A DNA stretch of 64,000 bases from positions 1 to 64,000 of the forward strand of contig JBLHMK010000001.1 in the NCBI GenBank assembly GCA_047621945.1, written 5' to 3'. Positions 33,443-43,228 of this stretch are shown piece after piece. This stretch comes from JAFMKE01 sp047621945 (GTDB taxonomy: Bacteria > Bacteroidota > Bacteroidia > Chitinophagales > UBA8649). The notes beneath the pieces were generated by a model. That model was not told where the DNA came from. It saw only the letters and a list, made by a program, of their open reading frames with translations, and did no database searches. Position 1 is the first letter of the stretch. The number at the start of each line of letters is the position of its first letter. A program made the translations under genes and the position numbers.

Positions 33443-34125
33443 TCCTTGTACCTTTCACTAAAGACCTTTAGGTGATCAGGTAGACGCTTGGTACTCATTT
33501 TCACCCAGTTTAATCTTAACTGGTCTTTTTCCTCTGCGTTTAGTTGCCATGATACTTGGCTTTGTCGCATTTGTTTACTTAGATGTTGAAGGATAATTGC
33601 TGCACTCACTGAAATGTTTAAGCTTTCCGTATGACCAATCATAGGGATTTTTAAAAACACATCGGCCTGGTCTAAAACGGTTTGACTCAAACCTTTCTTT
33701 TCTGCACCAAAGAAGAAAACTGATTTTTTGCTTGCATCAAATTCCTCAAGGGTACAATCATTCGTATGAGGAGTAGTAGCCACAATTTGATAGCCATCCT
33801 TTCGCAAAGTATCAATGGCAAGTTGCGTATCGTCATATTTATGAACATCCACCCATTTATTAGCTCCCTTGCTCACATTTTTTGAAAGCTTGAATTCATT
33901 AAATGTTTCTATTACATGGCAGTCTTGTATACCAAAGCAATCACATGACCGAATTACTGCATTACTATTATGTGATTGGAATAAATTCTCTAAGGCAACA
34001 GCGAAGTGCCTCGTACGTTCTTCTATGACCTTGTCAAGCTGTTCCTTCCGCTCATCAGTTAGGAACTGAGAAAGGTGGTATAAAAGAGCCTTAGCTTTAT
34101 CCATGGCATGAAGATAAGAAGTCAA
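33439..34125 (-). CDS. SpoU/TrmH family tRNA/rRNA 2'-O-ribose methyltransferase
   Basis: A 228-residue SPOUT methyltransferase, probably tRNA (Gm18) 2'-O-methyltransferase TrmH. The catalytic Arg lies in SNAVIRSCDCFG (motif 1, near residue 55), and the SAM-binding trefoil knot is made by FFFGAEKKGLS and IPMIGHTESLNISVSAAII, which carry motifs 2 and 3. The start residues and 228-length fit TrmH. It is convergent with the thioesterase gene and lies 15 bases after the M23 peptidase-gene end on the same strand. The exact RNA target is not certain from sequence. Confidence 0.9.
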   Translation of the reverse strand: MTSYLHAMDKAKALLYHLSQFLTDERKEQLDKVIEERTRHFAVALENLFQSHNSNAVIRSCDCFGIQDCHVIETFNEFKLSKNVSKGANKWVDVHKYDDTQLAIDTLRKDGYQIVATTPHTNDCTLEEFDASKKSVFFFGAEKKGLSQTVLDQADVFLKIPMIGHTESLNISVSAAIILQHLSKQMRQSQVSWQLNAEEKDQLRLNWVKMSTKRLPDHLKVFSERYKD

Positions 34126-34140
34126 AAATAAAGTCCAAGC

Positions 34141-35862
34141 TTAAAAGGAAAAACTATATTGCCTCATGCTTACGTTACCTCTTTCATCAGCCACAAGAAA
34201 TTCAAAGTCATTGACGCCCTTTACCGTGTTCTCATCTATGGTGTAGCTCATGAGATTTCGTTTAGCATCGTAAGCCATAATGACCCACTTGCCGTTCACA
34301 AAAGCATTGTAGGTTTCGATGCCAGAAAAATTATCACTAACTCTAAACTCGATTTTCTTTTGATAGGTCATTTGTTTCCCTTCACTAATATTGAGAGCTG
34401 AAATCTTGGGCGCAATAGTATCTAAATCAATAAAATAAGTACCCAATTTTCGGGTTTCACCATGAATAAATCCTTCTCTAGCCATGCCGCCAATAGACTT
34501 TTTCCTATTCTTGTAGTCATAATAGGCGATCAAGTATTTATCTAGTTTGCTGGTATCGATATCATGGTATTTTAGTGCAATATCAAAGTACCCAGATACA
34601 GGAGTCTGACTATTGTGAAGTTCGATGTATGGGCCATAGGAATTATGCGCTCGTTCCTTGTATTGGAAATATAAATCATCAAACAAAACGCTTTCACCTA
34701 AACTAATACGAACATTATCGTTTCTAAATTGATTGCGCTCTCCCGCTAGAAAAAGTGAGCTGTACTCTTCTTCTTTTGGAGTGAAAAAGCTCCCCTCAGC
34801 TTGATATTGAACCTTGAAGTTGGCAATAGAAGTGTTTCCATGGAAATCACTCACTTCGATTCGAATAGAATGAACTGCATCATCAAGTAATAGGATTTCC
34901 CCTTGATTGAACAAGAGGGGATAGGTAGGAAGTTTATTTCCTTTTTCCACGAAGCACTTATGTACGGTATTGTTGTGATTCTTTTTTTGCCAATAATCAC
35001 AATGGCTAAAAACATGCTTAGTGTTATCAAATGACAACTCGTCAACTCGATAATGGAAATTGAGATTTTCGTTGTCATACAATTTTACTTCATAGACGCC
35101 ATTCTTATTGCTCGTTCCGGTAAATAAATCTACGGAATGGACACCTATTCCCAGCTGTTGAGTGTTTACTAGAACCGTTGAGTTCAATTTATAGTTACCC
35201 GAACTAACTAAGGTTGTTTTCAATTTTTTACTAGCAGTAAACTGTCTTTGCTCATCCAAATTGTAAAAGAACAAATTGTAAATACTAGGTTTGGCCTGAT
35301 CAATAATCCAATCTTTAAATCCATAAAGTAAAGGATTCAATGGATGCTCTAAACTATCGCGTAATTCAAAATGTAAATGTGGCCCACCTGAGCCCCCAGA
35401 ATTACCCGACTTAGCAATTACATCACCCTTGTCTATAGGGAATAAACTTGGATCCATAAATTCCATGTTAATAGCAAATTCACTTTGCATTCGTTGTTGC
35501 TGTTTAACCCATTCTTGAATTTCGCTGCTAAATTTCTGAAGGTGCCCATAAACGGACACTATTCCGTTAGGATGAGTAAGGTAAAGCGCATTGCCATAAC
35601 CATATGGCGAAACTGCTACCCTAGAAATATAACCTTCTGCAACCGCATAAATACTTTTTCCTTCAACTCCTTGAGTTTTAATATCAATACCCGTATGAAA
35701 GTGTGTACTTCTTGGTTCTCCAAAGGTGCCAGATAAATAGATCTTTACATCAACAGGTGACCGGAAATAACCCTCTGGAACAATAGGCAGCGTTGCAAAC
35801 AACCCTTGACTAAAGACAAATGAAAACAAAAAAACAAGCAAGTAAAAATGGATACTTTTCAT
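34141..35862 (-). CDS. M23 family zinc metallopeptidase, secreted
   Basis: A secreted peptidase of about 573 residues, probably acting on peptidoglycan cross-links. I place the start at the ATG 35860-35862, because it begins a clean signal peptide (MKSIHFYLLVFLFSFVFSQG) while the longer reading frame upstream has no such peptide. The M23 domain shows THFHTGIDIKT (His and Asp ligands), SPYGYGNALYLTHPNG, VSVYGHL, and the second ligand motif PHLHFELRD, all within about residues 50-180. The remaining 380 residues are beta-rich with no clear domain names, perhaps immunoglobulin-like repeats that bind cell-wall or surface. Mature protein is likely periplasmic or outer-membrane associated. Confidence 0.9.
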   Translation of the reverse strand: MKSIHFYLLVFLFSFVFSQGLFATLPIVPEGYFRSPVDVKIYLSGTFGEPRSTHFHTGIDIKTQGVEGKSIYAVAEGYISRVAVSPYGYGNALYLTHPNGIVSVYGHLQKFSSEIQEWVKQQQRMQSEFAINMEFMDPSLFPIDKGDVIAKSGNSGGSGGPHLHFELRDSLEHPLNPLLYGFKDWIIDQAKPSIYNLFFYNLDEQRQFTASKKLKTTLVSSGNYKLNSTVLVNTQQLGIGVHSVDLFTGTSNKNGVYEVKLYDNENLNFHYRVDELSFDNTKHVFSHCDYWQKKNHNNTVHKCFVEKGNKLPTYPLLFNQGEILLLDDAVHSIRIEVSDFHGNTSIANFKVQYQAEGSFFTPKEEEYSSLFLAGERNQFRNDNVRISLGESVLFDDLYFQYKERAHNSYGPYIELHNSQTPVSGYFDIALKYHDIDTSKLDKYLIAYYDYKNRKKSIGGMAREGFIHGETRKLGTYFIDLDTIAPKISALNISEGKQMTYQKKIEFRVSDNFSGIETYNAFVNGKWVIMAYDAKRNLMSYTIDENTVKGVNDFEFLVADERGNVSMRQYSFSF

Positions 35863-35943
35863 TGTCGTAAATTTAATAGATTCTATAGGGATAATACAAT
35901 TACGATACCAACATGCAAGAGTGGACAATTGCTAAGAAAAGGA

Positions 35944-35973
35944 CAAAAAAAAGGAGAACCTAAGGTTCTCCTT
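35944..35973 (-). terminator. Terminator of the efflux operon
   Basis: AAGGAGAACC (35951-35960) pairs with GGTTCTCCTT (35964-35973) around a three-base loop, and an eight-A run on the left gives a T run on the minus strand just after the stem. It ends the RND operon coming from the right. Confidence 0.88.
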
Positions 35974-35981
35974 CTATATAA

Positions 35982-38900
35982 TTATTTGAACATGTTCGCA
36001 AGCTTATTGCCTGCTCGATCAAACAATAGAATCATTACTGGAACAATTACTAATGTTAAGAATGTAGCAAAGGTTAATCCGTAAATAACGGTCCAACTTA
36101 GTGCTCCCCAGAAAATAACATTATCACCCCCAATGTAGAAATTAGGCTCTAACTGAGTTATTAAACCACTAAAATCGATATTTATTCCTACTGCTAATGG
36201 AATAAGACCTAAAACAGTGGTTATTGCCGTCAATAGTACGGGTCTTAGACGTGTTTTACCTGCAGCGACAATTGCCGTTGTAATATCAGTTCTATTCAGA
36301 CGTGTTTTCATCGACATTCCCATGTCTTTTTTCATTCTATCTCTGGTCAATTGAGTGAAATCCATCAATACAATCGCATTATTCACAACAACTCCTGCCA
36401 AGGAAATAATTCCAATCATGGTCATGATAATTACGAATTGGTCTCCAAAAACTGCGATTCCCAAGAATACGCCAATAAAGCTAAACAATACCGAAAGTAG
36501 AATGATGATCGGAGCGGTTACCGAATTAAACTGAGTTACAATAATCAAGAAAATTGAGAAGACAGCAATCATTAATGCTGTTTTTAGGAAGGCCATGGAC
36601 TTCTCTTGTTCTTCCTGTTCTCCAGTAAAGTTTATTTTATAACCATCCTTAAGTGAAATGTTCTCTGCTATCAGCTTTTCAAGGGTTGCAATAATTTCAT
36701 TTGCATTTCCGCCTTCTTCCAAATTAGAGTAAAGTGTAACCACCCGGTCTAAATCAACTCTTCGAACAGAGCCTAAACTAGAAGTATATTTAACCGTGGC
36801 CATTGCCGAAATAGGAACTTGTTTCACTTTTCCATCTGATTGATCTCTAAACGTGATTAACATGTTTTTTAAAGACTCTAAATCATAACGCTGATCTGTT
36901 TGTAAACGAAGCATAATTGGATAGTCATCATCACCTTCATTGTAAGTCGAAATTTCCTTTCCAAATAAAGCAGTTCTTAATGAGCTAGCTACTTGAGCAG
37001 TGGATAAACCATAAGTTCTTGTAGCGGCACGATCAATATCAAACAACAATTCTGGTTTGCCTAAATCTAAATTTGATTTTAATTTTTCAATACCTTCAAC
37101 TTCACCTTTAAGCATCGCATTGTTAATGAGTGTTCGAACTTCATCGTGAACTTTAAACAACTCTTCAAACTCTTCACCGCTAATAGCTATATTAATTGGT
37201 GGGCCTACTGGAGGACCATTAGGGTCTTTTGAAACCGAAACAACTGCACCAGGTATTTGCCCTACTACATCACGAATTTCATTCATCGCTTTAGTTGTAT
37301 TGAATCGTTCTGTCTCCCCATCCACATGAGTCACTTCCGTTCTGTTTTCATATTGAACAAAAGAAATGGTCAACTTGGCTTTGTTTGGGGTTTTACCTTG
37401 GTTCTCCCCGGCCTGACCAGAATTTGGATCAGATGTTCCTTCTCCTACATTAGTTAGGACAGATTCAACATTCAATCCAGTTCCAATACCATATTGCTCC
37501 ATTGCGGCAATCACATCTTGCTCAACTATCCGAACCTTTTTATTGGTGTATTCTATATCGGTTCCTGTAGGAAATTCTACGAATACGTTGACATAGTTAG
37601 GTTGCCCTTCTGGGAAGAAAACCACTTCTGGCTGTCTTGCATCAAAGAACATCGCCGAACCTACAAGCATAAAAAACATACTGATAAATAGTATGATTGG
37701 CATACTTCCAGTTAAAGCCCAATGTACAAAACGTTCATATTTACCCTCAACCCAGGGAAGAATTCTTTCTTGAAAATATTTTGCTGCAGGTGAAAGGAAA
37801 TACTTATTAATCAAAAAGATTAATACAACACCAAACATGATGTTCCCAATTACAACTGCTGGAGTAATTGATTTATTCAGTCCTACAACTATCAATACAA
37901 GACCTAGAACTAAAGGAATACCATTGAGCAACCAAAATGAAAGAGGTTTCATTTTCTTCTTAGTTTTGACTTCTTCATCCAGCTTCATGAAGAAAGAAGT
38001 CAAAACAGGATTAATAACCAAGGCTACAAATAATGAACTACTTAATACTATCATTAAAGTGATAGGTAAGTACTTCATAAATTCACCCATGATGTCTTTC
38101 CAAAATATTAATGGAAAAAACGCAGCTAGAGTAGTAGCCGTAGAAGCAATAATAGGAACTGCAACTTCACCCACACCTTCTTTAGAGGCTGTTAGAATAT
38201 CTTTTCCTTCTTGCAATAAACGGTAAATATTTTCAACAACTACAATTCCATTATCCACCAACATTCCTAAGGCGAGGACTAACGAGAATAGTACCATGAT
38301 ATTCAGGGTAACTCCCATCAAGTTTAGGATTAAAAAACCCATTACCATACTCATTGGAATTGCTATTCCTACGAAGAGGGCATTTCTTAAGCCTAAGAAA
38401 AATAAAAGCACGAGTACGACTAGAATTATACCTGAGATGATGCTGTTTTCTAAATTTGCTACTTGCAATTTTGTTTGCAATGAAGTATCGTTTGTAATCG
38501 TTACTGTCAGATCGTCTTCAAACTTATCTTTTTTAGCTTTAGCAATGATAGCATTGATTTTATCAACTGCCACGATTAAGTTTTCACCACTTCGCTTCAT
38601 TACATCTAAAGAAACCACTGGTTTACCACCAATTCTTGCGTAACTATCTGTCTCTTTAGCTTTAAAGCTTATTGTTGCTATATCTTTTAGAAATACGGGT
38701 TTTTGAAATTCACTTTTAACAATGATATCTTTGATTTGACTGACATCACCGAATTCACCAACAATACGAACGGTTCTTCGATTATCTCCTACTAGAAGAT
38801 CTCCCGCCGAAATTGTCATATTTTCATAGTTTATGGCATCTTCGATATCCTTAAAACTAACTTTAGCAGCTTCCATTTTAGCATTATCTACAGATATACT

Positions 38901-39491
38901 AACTTCCTTGTCTAGGCTTCCTCGTATTTCAACTTTGGATACTTGCGATAAATTCTCTATTTCATCTTCAAGGTATTCCGCATACTCTTTTAACTGTTCA
39001 AGAGAATAGTTGTCGCCACTTAGATTGATATTAATAAATGGAATCGAAGCAAAATCTAATTCAAATACATTAGGCTCCTGGTCCATATCAGAAGGCAATT
39101 CGCTTTGCGCTTTATCTACAGCGTCCTTAACATCAAGGAGCGCTTCACTTACATCTACATCAAAATCAAACTTAACAATGGTAGTTGAGTAATCTTGAAT
39201 TGCTGTAGATGAAATGGAAGTAACATCTGTTATAGTGTTAATCTCTTTTTCGATGTGCCTTGTAATTAGGTTTTCCATATCCTCAGGTGAATTACCTGGA
39301 TATGCCACACCAACGTAAATAGTTGGTACGTTAATCTCTGGAAAATTTTCACGAGGCATAGAATTGTATGCTCCAATACCCGTAATTAATATAAGGAACA
39401 TCAAAATTACTACGCTTGTTCTATTATCAACCGATAAGGTTGACAAGAAGAATTCACGTGTTATTTGATTTGATTTTTTATCTTGACTCAT
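35982..39491 (-). CDS. RND-family efflux pump, AcrB/MexB type
   Basis: Inner-membrane proton-driven drug or metal exporter of 1169 residues. N-terminus (STLSVDNRTSVVILMFLILITGIGAYNSM) and repeats of docking and porter domains are typical. The proton-relay acidic motif appears as ALGMLVDNGIVVVEN. The second half begins with ARQPEVVFFPEGQP. The protein is about 120 residues longer than standard pumps. The extra length includes a pair of hydrophobic segments (about residues 525-580: FWLLNGIPLVLGLVLIVVGL and VVIGNIMFGVVLIFLINKYF) inserted after the sixth membrane helix. Last gene of the operon behind TetR, TolC and MFP. Substrate unknown. Confidence 0.94.
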   Translation of the reverse strand: MSQDKKSNQITREFFLSTLSVDNRTSVVILMFLILITGIGAYNSMPRENFPEINVPTIYVGVAYPGNSPEDMENLITRHIEKEINTITDVTSISSTAIQDYSTTIVKFDFDVDVSEALLDVKDAVDKAQSELPSDMDQEPNVFELDFASIPFININLSGDNYSLEQLKEYAEYLEDEIENLSQVSKVEIRGSLDKEVSISVDNAKMEAAKVSFKDIEDAINYENMTISAGDLLVGDNRRTVRIVGEFGDVSQIKDIIVKSEFQKPVFLKDIATISFKAKETDSYARIGGKPVVSLDVMKRSGENLIVAVDKINAIIAKAKKDKFEDDLTVTITNDTSLQTKLQVANLENSIISGIILVVLVLLFFLGLRNALFVGIAIPMSMVMGFLILNLMGVTLNIMVLFSLVLALGMLVDNGIVVVENIYRLLQEGKDILTASKEGVGEVAVPIIASTATTLAAFFPLIFWKDIMGEFMKYLPITLMIVLSSSLFVALVINPVLTSFFMKLDEEVKTKKKMKPLSFWLLNGIPLVLGLVLIVVGLNKSITPAVVIGNIMFGVVLIFLINKYFLSPAAKYFQERILPWVEGKYERFVHWALTGSMPIILFISMFFMLVGSAMFFDARQPEVVFFPEGQPNYVNVFVEFPTGTDIEYTNKKVRIVEQDVIAAMEQYGIGTGLNVESVLTNVGEGTSDPNSGQAGENQGKTPNKAKLTISFVQYENRTEVTHVDGETERFNTTKAMNEIRDVVGQIPGAVVSVSKDPNGPPVGPPINIAISGEEFEELFKVHDEVRTLINNAMLKGEVEGIEKLKSNLDLGKPELLFDIDRAATRTYGLSTAQVASSLRTALFGKEISTYNEGDDDYPIMLRLQTDQRYDLESLKNMLITFRDQSDGKVKQVPISAMATVKYTSSLGSVRRVDLDRVVTLYSNLEEGGNANEIIATLEKLIAENISLKDGYKINFTGEQEEQEKSMAFLKTALMIAVFSIFLIIVTQFNSVTAPIIILLSVLFSFIGVFLGIAVFGDQFVIIMTMIGIISLAGVVVNNAIVLMDFTQLTRDRMKKDMGMSMKTRLNRTDITTAIVAAGKTRLRPVLLTAITTVLGLIPLAVGINIDFSGLITQLEPNFYIGGDNVIFWGALSWTVIYGLTFATFLTLVIVPVMILLFDRAGNKLANMFK

Positions 39492-39517
39492 TGCAATCAG
39501 CTTATTCGTTCAATAAA

Positions 39518-40657
39518 TTATTTTTGGATATGGATAAATTGTCCATCCAATACGTTTCGGAAACCTTCATTAATGATCACATCTTCTGCACCTAAACCGG
39601 AAGTAACTAGTATGTTTCCACCATAGCTTTCTCCAACTTCAATTACTTTCTTAACTGCGATAGTTTCCATGCTTAGTGTATCAATGGTAGCCGTGTAGAC
39701 GAAGTAACCTTTAGAAGATTCTTGCAGAAGACTCGTCGGTATTGTGATGGCATCTTTTACCGACTCATTCGTAAATTTTGCTTTAACCAACATATTCGGC
39801 TTGATTTCTCCTTTACTATTTTCTATCGCAGCTATAATTTGAAATGCACGATTGTAAGTACTTACTATTTGACCAACAGAAGTAACTTTGGCGCTTTTTT
39901 CAATTCCTAGGGCTGGTAGATCAACTAGAATAATATCTCCCTTTTTCACTTTGCCTAAATAGACTTCTGGCAAATCTATTCGAACTTCCATTTTAGAGTT
40001 ATTCACTACCTGGCAAGCAGGCATTCCAGGTGAAGCCATTTCTCCAAGCTTTAAACTAATCGATTCAATATACCCACTAATAGGTGCTTGAATAGAAGTT
40101 TTACTTAACTGGGTATTTATAGAACCTTTCTTGTCATTAAGTGATTCATAGTTGTTTTTAGCTTGTAAATACTCAATTTCAGAACCAATTTTTTGATCCC
40201 AAAGTCGTTGTCTTTTGTCAAAAACATCTTTAGCTAAGGTGATGTTTGTTTCTAATTCAGCTAGTTGACTAAGAATTACGCTGTTGTCTAATTGGATTAA
40301 TGTTTTACCCTTTGAAACATATTGCCCCTCATTAACAAGAACACGAGTTACTAAACCACCCATATCAGTAGTCACCATTACGTTGTTTTCTGTATATGTT
40401 TTTCCTTGAGCTTCTATGTAATTGTTGAATTCACCTTTAGCTAAGTCAATAACTGTAACTAGCTCTAATTTCTCCTCTTTTGAGGTGCTGTCTAGTTCCT
40501 CGATGCTTACTTCTAAAGCATTCAGCTTGGCTTCCATTGTTTTGATTTCAGCTTCCACTTTGCTTTTTTGGCTTTTTAATTCTCCCAAAGTGGAATTTTC
40601 TCCGCAAGCAGAGAATAACATTAATCCGACTAATAATAATTTGATGCTACTTTTCAT
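39518..40657 (-). CDS. RND efflux membrane fusion protein (periplasmic adaptor)
   Basis: A 379-residue adaptor that links the RND pump to the TolC channel. The lipobox LFSA-Cys at residue 18 places the lipid anchor in the inner membrane, followed by a long coiled-coil (LKSQKSKVEAEIKTMEAKLN). The barrel-sandwich (VTTDMGGLVTRVLVNEGQYV, and NTQLSKTSIQAPISGYIESI) and beta-barrel domains are typical of HlyD/MFP proteins. It is the middle gene between TolC and RND, with gaps of 10 and 26 bases. The family is well supported. Confidence 0.94.
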   Translation of the reverse strand: MKSSIKLLLVGLMLFSACGENSTLGELKSQKSKVEAEIKTMEAKLNALEVSIEELDSTSKEEKLELVTVIDLAKGEFNNYIEAQGKTYTENNVMVTTDMGGLVTRVLVNEGQYVSKGKTLIQLDNSVILSQLAELETNITLAKDVFDKRQRLWDQKIGSEIEYLQAKNNYESLNDKKGSINTQLSKTSIQAPISGYIESISLKLGEMASPGMPACQVVNNSKMEVRIDLPEVYLGKVKKGDIILVDLPALGIEKSAKVTSVGQIVSTYNRAFQIIAAIENSKGEIKPNMLVKAKFTNESVKDAITIPTSLLQESSKGYFVYTATIDTLSMETIAVKKVIEVGESYGGNILVTSGLGAEDVIINEGFRNVLDGQFIHIQK

Positions 40658-40667
40658 TGTTGTTTTT

Positions 40668-41981
40668 TTATAAAGAACCTAAGGCTTTGTTTACGTCAAG
40701 TTTTGCAATTAATAAATTGTATAAGGATTGGGTGTAATTAATCATTGTGTTGGTGTATTCTTGTTGGGCTTGAGAAAGCTCGAAACTACTTCCAACTCCT
40801 TCATTGAACATGATAATAGTTTTATTCAAGATCTTGTCTGCCAAAGCTAAATTTTCAACTTGATTATTATATTCGCTAATGGCATTTGCCATGTTGTTTT
40901 GCGAATTAGATACTTGTAGGTCAATTACTTCCTTGATATTAGCTTGATTGTTTTCAATTATTTGAAGTTCCAGCTTACGTTGTTGAACTTGCGATTTCGC
41001 TTTTAATCCGTCAAATACAGGGATTTTTAGTTTAAAACCAACGGTTCCAAAGTCATACCATCTCAGGTTTGAATCGAAAAAATTGAAAGTTTCTCTTTGA
41101 GCTAAAGTCCCGTATAGGGCATAGGCATACAAGCTTGGGAAATAACTTGATCTAGCTTGTTTAATATCATACTTTCTAAGAGCTGCTTGATTGGCAAGTA
41201 GCTTAGTTTCAATACGGTTTTCTGGATCAGCTTGGGCACTTACCTCATAGCTAAAGTTTTCCATCATGGTAATGAATTCTTCGTCTAGAATGATGGTCGA
41301 ATCATTGGGCATACCAATAACATACTTTAAATTTAGAAGTGCATTTTCCCATTGATTTCGCTGCTTTTCAATTTGTGTTAACAAATTTGACATGTTTAAC
41401 TCTAATCGGTTAACACTTAACTCATCAATTAATCCTTCCTTATAGGTTGCGCTTGTTTCATTAAGGATTTGTCTAAGAGTAGCTTCGTTTTGACTTAAAA
41501 GGGAATAAGCTTCTTGGCTAATTAGTGCTCCGTAATAGGCTTTTATAATACTTTCTGTAGTATTTATTCTTTGTTGTTCAACCTCGTAATCAGCGGAAGC
41601 AATTAAAGCGTTTCTTGCCTTTAAACCATAAATGTATCTAGCGTCAAAAACAAGTTGCGATACATCTGCGGTTAAGTTTGCCGTCTGTGGTTGAGCAAAA
41701 ATGAATTCTTGCTCAGTAGGGCCAAACACTCCTGCCGGAATAATACTTACTTGTTGCTCGAAAGCAAAGGCATAGTCCAAGTTTACATTAATTTGCGGAA
41801 ATCCTTCTGTCATTATTTCAAAAGCATATTCTTTTCGAATCTCAGCGTTTACTTTGGCATTCTTTAAATCATTGTTGTTCTCTAACCCAAACTCGATAGC
41901 TTCTTCAAGCGACAAATTATCTTGCGCAAAAAGAGCTACAGGCAGCAAGAACAATGAAAGGATAGTTCTTAATTTATTCAT
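40668..41981 (-). CDS. TolC-like outer-membrane efflux protein
   Basis: A 437-residue outer-membrane channel with signal peptide MNKLRTILSLFLLPVALFAQ. The mature protein starts with the efflux repeat LSLEEAIEFGLENNNDLKNA and contains the second copy NLLIAKLDVNKALGSL at the end. In the middle are the alternating helical and strand segments of the OEP family. Completes the tripartite pump. Its ATG overlaps the last eight bases of the tetR gene, so all four genes form one transcription unit. Confidence 0.93.
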   Translation of the reverse strand: MNKLRTILSLFLLPVALFAQDNLSLEEAIEFGLENNNDLKNAKVNAEIRKEYAFEIMTEGFPQINVNLDYAFAFEQQVSIIPAGVFGPTEQEFIFAQPQTANLTADVSQLVFDARYIYGLKARNALIASADYEVEQQRINTTESIIKAYYGALISQEAYSLLSQNEATLRQILNETSATYKEGLIDELSVNRLELNMSNLLTQIEKQRNQWENALLNLKYVIGMPNDSTIILDEEFITMMENFSYEVSAQADPENRIETKLLANQAALRKYDIKQARSSYFPSLYAYALYGTLAQRETFNFFDSNLRWYDFGTVGFKLKIPVFDGLKAKSQVQQRKLELQIIENNQANIKEVIDLQVSNSQNNMANAISEYNNQVENLALADKILNKTIIMFNEGVGSSFELSQAQQEYTNTMINYTQSLYNLLIAKLDVNKALGSL

Positions 41982-42585
41982 TTTCTTCTAATTGTATGTT
42001 TTTTAAATATTTATGGCCTTTTTCAGTTGAAATACCATGGAGGTGGTAAGCAATAAACTCTTTATATAAGTCGGAGAAATTGTAATCCGAAGGAGGGAAA
42101 TTATACGGGTTAACTAAATAATCAATTGAGTTGATGTATAGTTTTGTAATTACATCTTCATCAATTCCCATCCGGTACATGCCGTCTTCTTTACCTTTTG
42201 ATATATTCGCTTTTATACAGCTGTAAATAAATTCTGTTTTGAATTGATCTATTATCGTCCAAGCTTCTGGGTAGTATTTTTTAATATCGTAGATAGAAGA
42301 AGGGTGCATAGATCGAAACTGTTTCAAGCTTTCTCTAACAATGCGGATGATTTCATCAATCGCATTTTCAGCATCTGTAATTGCCGTTCCAATGACTATC
42401 TTTTCCTGTGAAAAGTGAAGCTGCAAAGTCTTCTGAACTAGGTCAGACTTATTATCTACATATTGGTAAAGTGTTTTTTTCGAAATCCCTAACTCTCTTG
42501 AAATGTCGTCCATTGTTATTGAACGAACACCAAGTTTAAAGAAAAGTTCTTTAGCTTTGACTAATATTTGTTGTTCTTGAGTCAT
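41974..42585 (-). CDS. TetR family transcriptional regulator, probable repressor of the efflux operon
   Basis: A 203-residue one-component regulator, with start at the ATG 42583-42585 (the longer frame adds ten unlikely residues). The HTH is at about 14-45: AKELFFKLGVRSITMDDISRELGISKKTLYQYVDNK, matching TetR exactly. The remaining helices form the ligand-binding domain, so it presumably senses a pump substrate. First gene of the operon; autoregulation from the upstream promoter is likely. No clear palindromic operator was found. Three TGTTAA copies (42634, 42672 and 42683) lie upstream but their meaning is unclear. Confidence 0.9.
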   Translation of the reverse strand: MTQEQQILVKAKELFFKLGVRSITMDDISRELGISKKTLYQYVDNKSDLVQKTLQLHFSQEKIVIGTAITDAENAIDEIIRIVRESLKQFRSMHPSSIYDIKKYYPEAWTIIDQFKTEFIYSCIKANISKGKEDGMYRMGIDEDVITKLYINSIDYLVNPYNFPPSDYNFSDLYKEFIAYHLHGISTEKGHKYLKNIQLEENE

Positions 42586-42595
42586 AAATTGAGTG

Positions 42596-42627
42596 CAAAA
42601 ATAAGTCGAAAACACTTAGGAAACAAA
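42596..42627 (-). promoter_or_regulatory. Promoter of the tetR-efflux operon (TTTG-N20-TATTTTTG)
   Basis: On the minus strand TTTG (42624-42627) is followed after 20 bases by TATTTTTG (42596-42603), close to consensus. The ATG lies 10 bases after the -7 box, so the leader is very short. Repressor binding here would be plausible, but no inverted repeat is obvious. Confidence 0.55.
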
Positions 42628-42726
42628 TTTCAATGTTAAAGTTTCCAAAGTTTTTTATCTTAGAACTCTTATGTTAATCTTCTGTTAACTATATTTGCAC
42701 AATATTTAATTGGTGTAGAAATAGAA

Positions 42727-42734
42727 TACTTTTG
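42727..42734 (+). promoter_or_regulatory. -7 promoter box of the first DUF1573 gene
   Basis: TACTTTTG lies 23 bases ahead of the ATG at 42758. A second box, TATATTTG, occurs further upstream at 42690-42697. Both match TAnnTTTG but neither has a perfect -33 partner. The first is better placed. Confidence 0.4.
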
Positions 42735-42757
42735 TTTCGAACAAAAAATATACATTT

Positions 42758-43177
42758 ATGAAGAGTTTATTATTCGTTTTATTTGCATTTATTGGTTTAA
42801 GTGCGGTCGCACAAGATGGTGGTTTAAATTTAGCGGTGGAAGGGGGAGCTCAAATTGAGTTTGTTGAAGAAACTGTTGACTATGGCACTATTTCAAAAGG
42901 TTCTGATGGGAACCGTGAATTTATTTTCACTAATAATGGAAATGAGCCATTGATTATCTCAAGTTGTAAAGGATCTTGCGGTTGTACCGTGCCTAAGTGT
43001 CCAACTGAGCCGGTATTGCCTGGTGAAACTGCAAAAATAAAAGTAAAATATGATACGAATAGACTTGGTAAATTTACAAAGTCAATTACTGTAACATCTA
43101 ATGCGGGTGCACCACTGAAAACTGTAAAAATTACAGGTAATGTTGTTGCATCTACCCCAGAACAAGCTCCTGAGTAA
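42758..43177 (+). CDS. DUF1573 secreted protein (first of two copies)
   Basis: A 139-residue secreted protein with signal peptide MKSLLFVLFAFIGLSAVAQ. The mature domain is one DUF1573 Ig-like fold: VDYGTISKGSDGNREFIFTN, then the diagnostic CKGSCGCTVPKCPTEPVLPG and VKYDTNRLGKFTKSITVTSN. The conserved Cys-Gly-Cys motif could form a disulfide. The family is very abundant in Bacteroidota and may have an envelope or chaperone role. Function is not established. A second copy lies at 46996-47430, and the two are about half identical over the core by eye. Confidence 0.88.
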   Translation: MKSLLFVLFAFIGLSAVAQDGGLNLAVEGGAQIEFVEETVDYGTISKGSDGNREFIFTNNGNEPLIISSCKGSCGCTVPKCPTEPVLPGETAKIKVKYDTNRLGKFTKSITVTSNAGAPLKTVKITGNVVASTPEQAPE

Positions 43178-43228
43178 TTTTCAAAAAAGTCGTAAGTTTT
43201 GTCGTTATTACTCAGATAAGCTGTCCAT

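Noticed and set aside
37837..38643. Two plus-strand open frames of 129 and 115 codons opposite the RND pump
   Set aside because: They lie antisense to an intact, motif-rich pump gene and carry no motif of their own.
42634..42688. Three TGTTAA copies as a TetR operator
   Set aside because: They are not arranged as an inverted repeat and TGTTAA is expected by chance in AT-rich DNA, so I do not call an operator.
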